From Daedaleopsis sinensis (taxonomy: Eukaryota > Basidiomycota > Agaricomycetes > Polyporales > Polyporaceae): 64,000 nt of DNA. The DNA lies in NCBI GenBank assembly GCA_033807695.1, contig CM066301.1, positions 620,001 to 684,000 of the forward strand. Direction: 5' to 3'. Positions 57,791 to 64,000 of this stretch are shown piece after piece (position 1 is the stretch's first letter; each line of letters opens with the position of its first letter). A program made the translations under genes and the position numbers. A model generated the notes under the pieces. It was given only the letters and a program-made list of their open reading frames with translations, was not told where the DNA came from and made no database searches.

Positions 57791-60399
57791 ATGGCTACGC
57801 TAGCCGCTTCCGAGGCGACATCTACTGTACCGTCTGTGCCTCCAACTCGCCCACCGTCTGTGCCTCCAACCCGCACCAAATTTCCAAATTTCAAACGTAT
57901 CGTTAGGGAGAAGCCCCCGTCAGACCCGGCCTCGTCCGCCTCCAACCCCGTCGCTTCCAGCCCTCCGCGTTCCAGTCCTGTAGGGGACCCTGAACGTGAT
58001 TCCGCCATCCAACTGGACGGCGAGAGCGAGGACAGCTTTGGCGGTCTTGTTCACGTTCCGATCATGTGAGTGCTTCCATGCAAGTCGCCCCGCGATGCTA
58101 CTTATGCATCATCTTTCTAGCTCTTCCTGCAACGCCGCTTCGGCTCAGGCGACTGCTACTGGCCCGACTGACGAAGACGACCTCGATTTTCCACCCGAAG
58201 GTCAAGATTATCCTGACGGGGTTCCTGAACTTCGTGTCACGCGTCGATCAAAAGGTATGATAGTCCTCGATGCAGTTGCGACATTTTACTGAAATACGTT
58301 CATTAGTGCCTGACGTTTGCCGTAAATTCTACCAGGCCAAAGCCGCCGCTCGCAGTGGCTTTGATCGCATGGTTGTCACCACGCCCAACGTGAGCTTTGT
58401 CCCGCCCTACCCAAGAGAGACCCAGGTGATCGAGACGTTCAGCGATGGAAGGTGGGGGATATATGAGTACGCCGTGTCCCCACAGGATCTCTGTCGTGGC
58501 CGGTGGCATCTGGCGTGCATCCCGCTGCAAGGCCCGGATTATCCCGACGTGCTATGGCATTCCCTCGATCCGGCCAAGGACTGGGGTCCATTTGCCGCCC
58601 TCGACTTCACCGGTATGGGACACATTCATCCAACAATGAGGCAACAGCTCGGTCGTGCGAGTGGGGAGGTCATTCGTCTTTGGGAAAACACCATGCAGGT
58701 TCCAGCTCACGTCATGAAATACGCCCGGTTCCTCATTACCATCCTCCGCCAAGTCGTAGACCGCATGAACCATCTCCCTGCGGCCCCCTCGGTATCAGTC
58801 GCCGTCGCGGCCCACGTCCAAAGAGTCTCTCTGGAGCTGTACGGGTTAAAGGTCTACATGTCCGTCGTGGTGCCCCGTCTGGAGGGGAGCTTCGATTATA
58901 GCGCCCAAGTATTGTCTGTGGTCGGCGCCTTTGTCAGGGACGGGTCGGACGCGGCTACACTCCACCGCATCGGCGTTCCTGTCTGGTTTCTCCGCCCGCT
59001 TACCCCGAACCTCCCCATCTGGCAGGTCGTGGGGACCAGCATTCCGTTGTCTTCGTCTCAGTCCTGCTCGCCCCCCATCTTCAATCAAGCACGAAGCATT
59101 GCGGGAGTCGGCAGCTTTACGGGCGCATGGCAGCGGGATATGGTGTTGGCCGTCTCGAAACATATCGCAGGAAGATGCATGGCGACGATATCTCTGGCCG
59201 AGGCCCCGGAAATCCCCGAAGCGCATTCGTCCAAGCGTCCGCGGGTAGAGGAGAGCTCGGTCCACACGCAGCATCTCGGAATGCGCATCGCGGAGGTCTC
59301 AAAGACACAGGTACAACCTCAGACCAAGAAAAGTCGCAATCGACGGCGCGGCAAAGGAGGGGATGCGGGCGGTCCCGGGTCTGAGGTCAGTGGACAAGCG
59401 ACAGGGTCTCTGTCCGTCGCTGCAACCAGCGACGGTGCGTCGGTGGAACCGGCGAAGTCCTTCACTAAGTCCCCTTTTGTGCGCCCAGCGCCCGCCTGGG
59501 AGAGAGCGCTCCTGAAGGCTTCGCCAGTTCCTCGATCCACGGCCTGTGCATTGTACTTTTACCCTCCCCCATTCTTGCTTGATACGATCTCTTCCCGCCT
59601 AGGTCCCCCCACCTCAGAGACAACCGAGGGTCGTCGCGACGAGAAAGTGCACCGGTACCTCCACAACTTCGTACGCATTCGAGAGTTCCTTCGTGCCCGC
59701 ATCCTAGATCCTTCGCTATCCAACGAGCCACTATCCATCGCCGAGTGGCGCGCAGCGTTGTGGGGCGATTATCAGGTCAAGTCGCATCCGCCTCTAAAGC
59801 ATGGATCTCCATCAGATCTCCGACGAGCTCGACGCCGACAGCAGGAACATAATGGCATCATCCGCCTGTTCTCCCGAGTGGCGCACGTGCGGTCCTATGT
59901 GGAGTCGGAGAATGCGTACTTAGACGGTGTCGAGGTGAACGTTCGGACTTTGGCGGCCGACTCTTCCATCAGACACAGGATCTTGTGGGAGTCGCACGAG
60001 ATCAACTTCCGCGCCGAACTCATGGCGCTGGACACTCATCTCGTGCACAAACCGAGCTGGTGGGAGGTTCATCGTTGGAAGAGAGAGGGTGTAGTGACTT
60101 CGGTATGGGGGACACCATCCACCGTGGTCACAGTGATTCCACGATTCCCCGAGAAGGATCACCAGTTTCGTTGGACCGCCTCGCCCGAAGACGCTCTCGC
60201 CCACGAGACCCTGCAGGCCTTCCTCTCGGTGATCGCGCAGTGGCCTGACTGCCCTGGTTCCCTCTTGCGTGCTGCGGAGGACGGTTTCACCTCGTACGAG
60301 TTTATGCTGGTTCAGGAAGAGGCTGTGGACTTCTACGTGCGTACATTTGTCAGGACTTTCCATCGCCTACCCCTGTATCCGATTGCGACGACCGTTTGA
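57791..60399 (+). CDS. 833-residue protein of unknown function, KDZ-associated
   Basis: Exons 57,791-58,065, 58,121-58,254 and 58,307-60,399 close to 833 residues (MATLAASEAT... to PIATTV). The N-terminal 130 residues are Pro/Ser-rich and acidic. A globular part follows (about 140-480, with WHLACIPLQGPDYPDVLWHSL and FGAF-like hydrophobic stretches). A basic Ser-rich linker is at about 520-590 (KKSRNRRRGKGG), and a second globular part runs to the end (FLSVIAQWPDCPGSL, FYVRTFVRTFHRL). I recall similar large proteins near mobile genes in mushroom genomes but cannot name a domain. No catalytic motif is obvious. Transcribed away from the transposase. Confidence 0.7.
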
Positions 60400-60620
60400 A
60401 CTGTATCCCCGTTATCTGCACATGTATTCGAAACCCCTGGCATGAGATAATGTAAAAAAGTTCGGTTATCGAATAATTTAATCTGGTAAGTCCCAACACA
60501 ACATAATCACACATTAACGCTGACATCCGAAGGCCCTTCTGCAGACTCCATCTCACTTCCGTCGCACCTGTGCTTAACTCTCCCGCTAGCGGTTGCTGCC
60601 CTTGCGTCGTAGGTGTTGCC
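60400..60620. other. Intergenic, promoter of the HMG-like gene
   Basis: An AT-rich 220 bp with AATGTAAAAAAG near 60,450; no gene. Confidence 0.4.
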
Positions 60621-62397
60621 ATGAAGGACAAATTCCGTTTCACGAAAGCGGAATTGGCTTTCGTGGATAAGTTGTATACCACTGACGAGTTCCAAGCCAT
60701 GCTCAAGGATGAAGAGCGAGGTTCGTTCATCCGGGCGGGCAACGCCGCCGGCGAAAAGTTCAAAGATAATTTCAAGCAGCCATACGCCGGCGAGACCAAT
60801 GAGGAGTTCAAGAAGCGACTCAATCATGCCACTGCTGAGCGCAAGGCCCGTGGTGAGGTAGTCCAAAGACCCCCGGAGACCGTGGAACACTTTCAGCTGC
60901 GTATGCAGGGTGTTGGGAAGGTGAGCCGTCATTCAGACGCGTTGTCTGTGCTCAGCCTCGTCTAGAAAATCACATCCCGATTCCACGAGCTGTGTCGTAA
61001 TGAGAAGGAGAAGGAACGAAACCGTTTGATTCCCCATGTCCCCGCCTTCGCTTCGTCCCACCGGATTCGACGTTACACAGGCTTTGATGCCTTCATCAAG
61101 AGTCCGGAAGCCCCACAAGGCAGTGTCGTAGACGGGGAGAACAAACGTTATCACGATGTCGGTGGGCAGCGTCGGGCTGGTAAGCTGGTGTGGGACAAAA
61201 TGACCGCCGCCGCCCAAGCACCGTACGAAAGGCAGGCAGAAGAATGGAACAACGCATCCGCTGCAGAGCGCGCCGCGTCACCGGCTGATGGCACCGGGAG
61301 TGATGCGCCCGAGCCATCACTTTTGCCACCGTGAGTTGAACATATTTCAGTTGAACGTCGCTGACCTAGCACCCAGCTCGATCGAGGACATGACCAATTG
61401 GGTCACAAAGGTTATGGCGGAGGCGGAACGACTCAACTGGGGAGGGATGATAGTTCTCGGCGGCCTCGACGACGAGGGGGAGGTGCGAACCATCCTGTGC
61501 GTGTTGCTACTATGAATCCCTCCCGCAAACATTGACCGTGCGAATAGACACAATGCTGGAGAGGACGCAAGTGGTCGTTCTTTTGATCAAGCATTCAACC
61601 ACGGGCTGCGTGTACTGCCGACTTTCATACCCAGCATGCTTGAGCTGTGGTTGTGCGAATCCAAGCGAGGTACGCCCGTCTTCGTCATTCCTCCATATCT
61701 ACCTCACACAGCAGCTTGACAGAACCAGACGGCAACGAGGACAACACGAGAAAAACCGCCAGGGTTATCAGAGAGTGTGCGTGCATCCTGACTCACACTC
61801 CCATTCGATACTAACACCATGCGGGCTCAGTACTAGCATCCCATGCAGGCCCCAAGCGCGACGCAACTACCAGCCACCAGGATACGAACGTCGGCAGTGC
61901 CCCCGCAGTTACACCCCTCGCAGCGACTAATGCTATTCAACCACCGGAACGCGGTCCCATGATGGGAACGGTTGAAGAAGAACATCGCGCCACTTCCAAC
62001 GAAGACGCAGAATTCCTGGCCGGCGGCGATGAAGTCGACATGTCTTCGGGCCATGTGGGTGAGTTCATGCTCCTCGATCACGGCGGATATCATTGAACAT
62101 ATCGCAGAGGACGGGATTGCGGGCCCGTCCACACCACAAAACGCGCGTGCTTCGCAGTCAGGTACGCACTCTCGCCCACGGGAAGCGCCTACCGCAGCGG
62201 GGGAAGGACCGACTAGCGCCTCCTCCCTCCCTCGACGCCGTCGGAAGCGCAAGTCACCCGAACCGGCTGGGGTCTTTCTCGCTGAACCGGACGGACCAGA
62301 AAGAGCATTGCGCGACGCTAGCAAGCGACGTCCTTCGGCCAAGCAACTCCAACTCGAAGCGTCAGTCGACTCACCTGTTCGTGGTTCCACTGACTGA
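60621..62397 (+). CDS. Divergent HMG-box-like protein, KDZ cargo
   Basis: Seven exons close to 492 residues: 60,621-60,920, 60,966-61,330, 61,377-61,496, 61,548-61,669, 61,723-61,776, 61,831-62,058, 62,108-62,397. Residues about 5-95 are charged (FRFTKAELAFVDKLYTT). Residues about 130-205 resemble a divergent HMG box: YTGFDAFIKS, then GKLVWDKMTAAAQAPYERQAEEWN, with the typical W, PY and late W spacing. A region with WVTKVMAEAERLNWGGMIVLGG and LPTFIPSMLELWLCESKR follows, then a low-complexity tail with RRRRKRK. HMG boxes bind and bend DNA. Divergent HMG proteins are known cargo of fungal KDZ elements. Exon 3 uses acceptor CACCCAG rather than the nearer CCTAG, because only that keeps the frame. 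Confidence 0.7.
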
Positions 62398-62724
62398 CAG
62401 CAGTTCCAGGGAGATCGCCCAGAGAGAGGCTCGCCGTCGGCAGAAAGCGGGCCAGAAGGCGGTCGCCCGTTGCCAACAGACTGGACCACTGTAGGATAAT
62501 CATGGGCTATTGCATGCATATATTATATATTACCAGTAATACATTTTCCGACCCGTTGCCCGAAGCAGATACGGTTAGGTAATCCACATCGGCACTGTTA
62601 CCCCTGATCTTTTTAGCATTTGGCAGCTCGTTTTGGTCGACGCATCTTCACGCCCAGTGCCTGCGTTCTCAACACCCCCATCTGTCCTCCAATACACAGG
62701 CTGCGAAGCTCGCAGGTTTGCGCA
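62398..62724. other. Intergenic between HMG-like and 324-residue protein genes
   Basis: AT-rich TATTATATATTAC near 62,520. No gene; possible unrecognised 5' exon of the next gene. Confidence 0.4.
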
Positions 62725-63845
62725 ATGACCGCCAAAGCGCTACTTTGGTGCGAGGTGAGTATAAATGTACCGCTCGTGAGATGCCTGCTAAGTCTCTGGC
62801 AGAATGGGATCGTTCCCCTTTGGGATACGGTTGCTGTAGGCCCCGCAGGAGATGTTCATGTGCAAGATTTACCGTGGGTGGTGAAAGCATGCGACGATGA
62901 CCCATCCACTGTCCTGGAGATCTTCGATCCGGACAGCCTCACCTGGCGATGCGAGACCCTCGGCAACGCGACCGTGAACTGGGTAGGACGCATACCCACG
63001 CTGCTCATGCGCCTCCTCGACGTCGACCGTTGTATCCGCTTCGGGTTATGGCTGGAGCGCATCTACGCTCAACGTGGCTCGCCGCCAATGTGCGCCATCG
63101 CGGACGAACACGACAATCGCATCGACTTTGGACTACGCCACATCCGCGTCATTCTGTGGCTTGAGGTACGAGCTAGTTTAGTAATCCGTTCCCTGGCTGA
63201 AACTTGTGCAGGATAACGCTCCACCAGTTACCCATCGTGTCAGCTTCGATGATGACAATCTATTGCGTTTGACGTTCCACTCCCCTTTGGACCAAGACAT
63301 CGGTGACTGGAATCGCGTCGAGATGTGGATGCACGACAATCAAGACTGGGAAACCATCCACACTAGCCGGGGATTCACCGTAGGGGAGAAGTACGACACC
63401 GTCCTTGTGCGTTTGCTCGGGGTCTCGCGCACGATAGGATTTGGGCGGGAACTGTACTCGATCGAGAAGGGTGAGGAGTTCAAGCCTTGGGAGGAAGCTT
63501 TCATGGCCAATATGTCGGCAAGTATTCATCATGCATACCGCGCTTGAAACTCATGATTTCCTGAAGCTCGCAGAATGGAAGCAGCAGCAGGCCGAACGCA
63601 TGAAGGCAGATCCCGCGGAGAACGCGTACGACCAACCCCAAGTGGGCACGGTTCCCGCGCCGGCCATCGCAGACACTGCGCTCGCCAGCGTGGCCCCGGC
63701 CGCGACTGTCCCCGAGGCCGTTACGGTGCTCAGCTCGGGCCAAGCCAATGAGCGCAAGCGGGCTCGGGAGCCTGAGACGTCAGATGTCGAGAAACGCGTG
63801 CGTCCGCGGGTAGGGAGCGGACCTCCGCTGAGCGATGAAGCGTGA
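62725..63845 (+). CDS. 324-residue protein of unknown function, probable KDZ cargo
   Basis: Exons 62,725-62,754, 62,803-63,165, 63,212-63,521 and 63,574-63,845 close to 324 residues (MTAKALLWCE to LSDEA). Two adjacent segments look alike: one with RWCETLGN-like, WVGRIPTLLMRLLDVDRCIRFGLWLERIY and one with WETIHTSRGFTV, YDTVLVRLLGVSRTIGFGRELY. This suggests an internal duplication of a module of about 100 residues. The C-terminal 90 residues are Ala/Pro/Glu-rich with KRAREPE and KRVRPR basic motifs. No known domain. Start uncertain because the first exon is short. Confidence 0.65.
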
Positions 63846-64000
63846 GCGTGAACGGGCCGCTGAGACCGTTTGACCAGTAGTGATCCTAGCGGCACATGTA
63901 TTCGCCAGAGATCGGTAACTGTGCCTGTAAAATGTTTGATTACTGAGATCCGCAACCATACGCACCGCTTGTAATGATAGCACAGACCAGTGGCCGAACG
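63846..64000. other. 3' flank, no feature seen
   Basis: No sequence complementary to the left end of the KDZ element (GTATAGTCCACACATCC) was found before the window ends. Confidence 0.5.

Larger units (their letters stand above)
49187..64000. mobile_element. KDZ-family DNA transposon with TET/JBP and HMG-like cargo (right end outside window)
   Basis: The left edge is set by loss of homology to receptor copies at 49,187 (GTATAGTCCACACATCC). Inside are a TET/JBP dioxygenase and a KDZ transposase (both minus) and three plus-strand cargo genes including an HMG-like protein. This combination is known for basidiomycete KDZ elements. The right terminus and target duplication were not found, so whether every plus-strand gene belongs to the element is inference. 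Confidence 0.75.

Noticed and set aside
61361..61370. Nearer acceptor CCTAG for exon 3 of the HMG-like gene
   Set aside because: It puts the following exon in a frame that loses the coherent segment WVTKVMAEAERLNW; the acceptor at 61,376 keeps it.
63846..64000. Right terminus of the KDZ element
   Set aside because: No inverted match to the left end and no return to receptor sequence before the window ends.

Overview
The window looks like nuclear DNA of a basidiomycete fungus, most likely an Agaricomycete wood-decay type (inference). It is GC-rich. Its genes carry many 45-110 nt GT-AG introns. It encodes a PL14-type secreted protein, a Rap1-type telomere protein and a KDZ transposase linked to a TET/JBP dioxygenase, a combination known from mushroom-forming fungi. 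All gene models below were spliced by eye, and exons were accepted only when the reading frame closed across every junction.

Layout. 1-1,700 is a 3'-truncated copy of a PL14-type gene whose intact paralogue lies at 10,584-12,345. Between them are GC-rich stretches with repeats and one possible eight-exon gene (6,712-8,271). 12,955-13,024 is a tRNA-Gly(CCC). 13,469-16,024 is a Rap1-like telomere protein gene, with an inverted pair of telomere-type repeats about 200 bp upstream. 16,402-17,343 is a methyltransferase with a His-rich N-terminus.

18,585-49,186 is a tandem amplification. It starts from an intact cysteine-rich receptor-like membrane protein gene (18,585-21,734, minus). A unit of about 7.6-7.8 kb (receptor 5' half, divergent spacer with small plus-strand genes, a 250-255 aa nuclear-type protein gene) is repeated. 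The later receptor copies all lack the membrane anchor and tail. One pair of units is fused by an internal deletion at about 42,140. Spacer exons keep the same lengths in all four copies, while introns and a minisatellite vary in length.

49,187-64,000 (open at the window end) is a large KDZ element inserted into the last receptor copy. It carries a TET/JBP-type 2-oxoglutarate/Fe(II) dioxygenase (50,129-51,819), an apparently intact 1,172-residue KDZ transposase (52,599-56,603), and plus-strand cargo genes encoding an 833-residue unknown protein, a divergent HMG-box-like protein of 492 residues and a 324-residue unknown protein. This matches the KDZ-TET/JBP-HMG elements known from basidiomycetes: the transposase would move the element, the HMG protein would bind or bend DNA, and the dioxygenase would oxidise methylcytosine (family knowledge plus inference).
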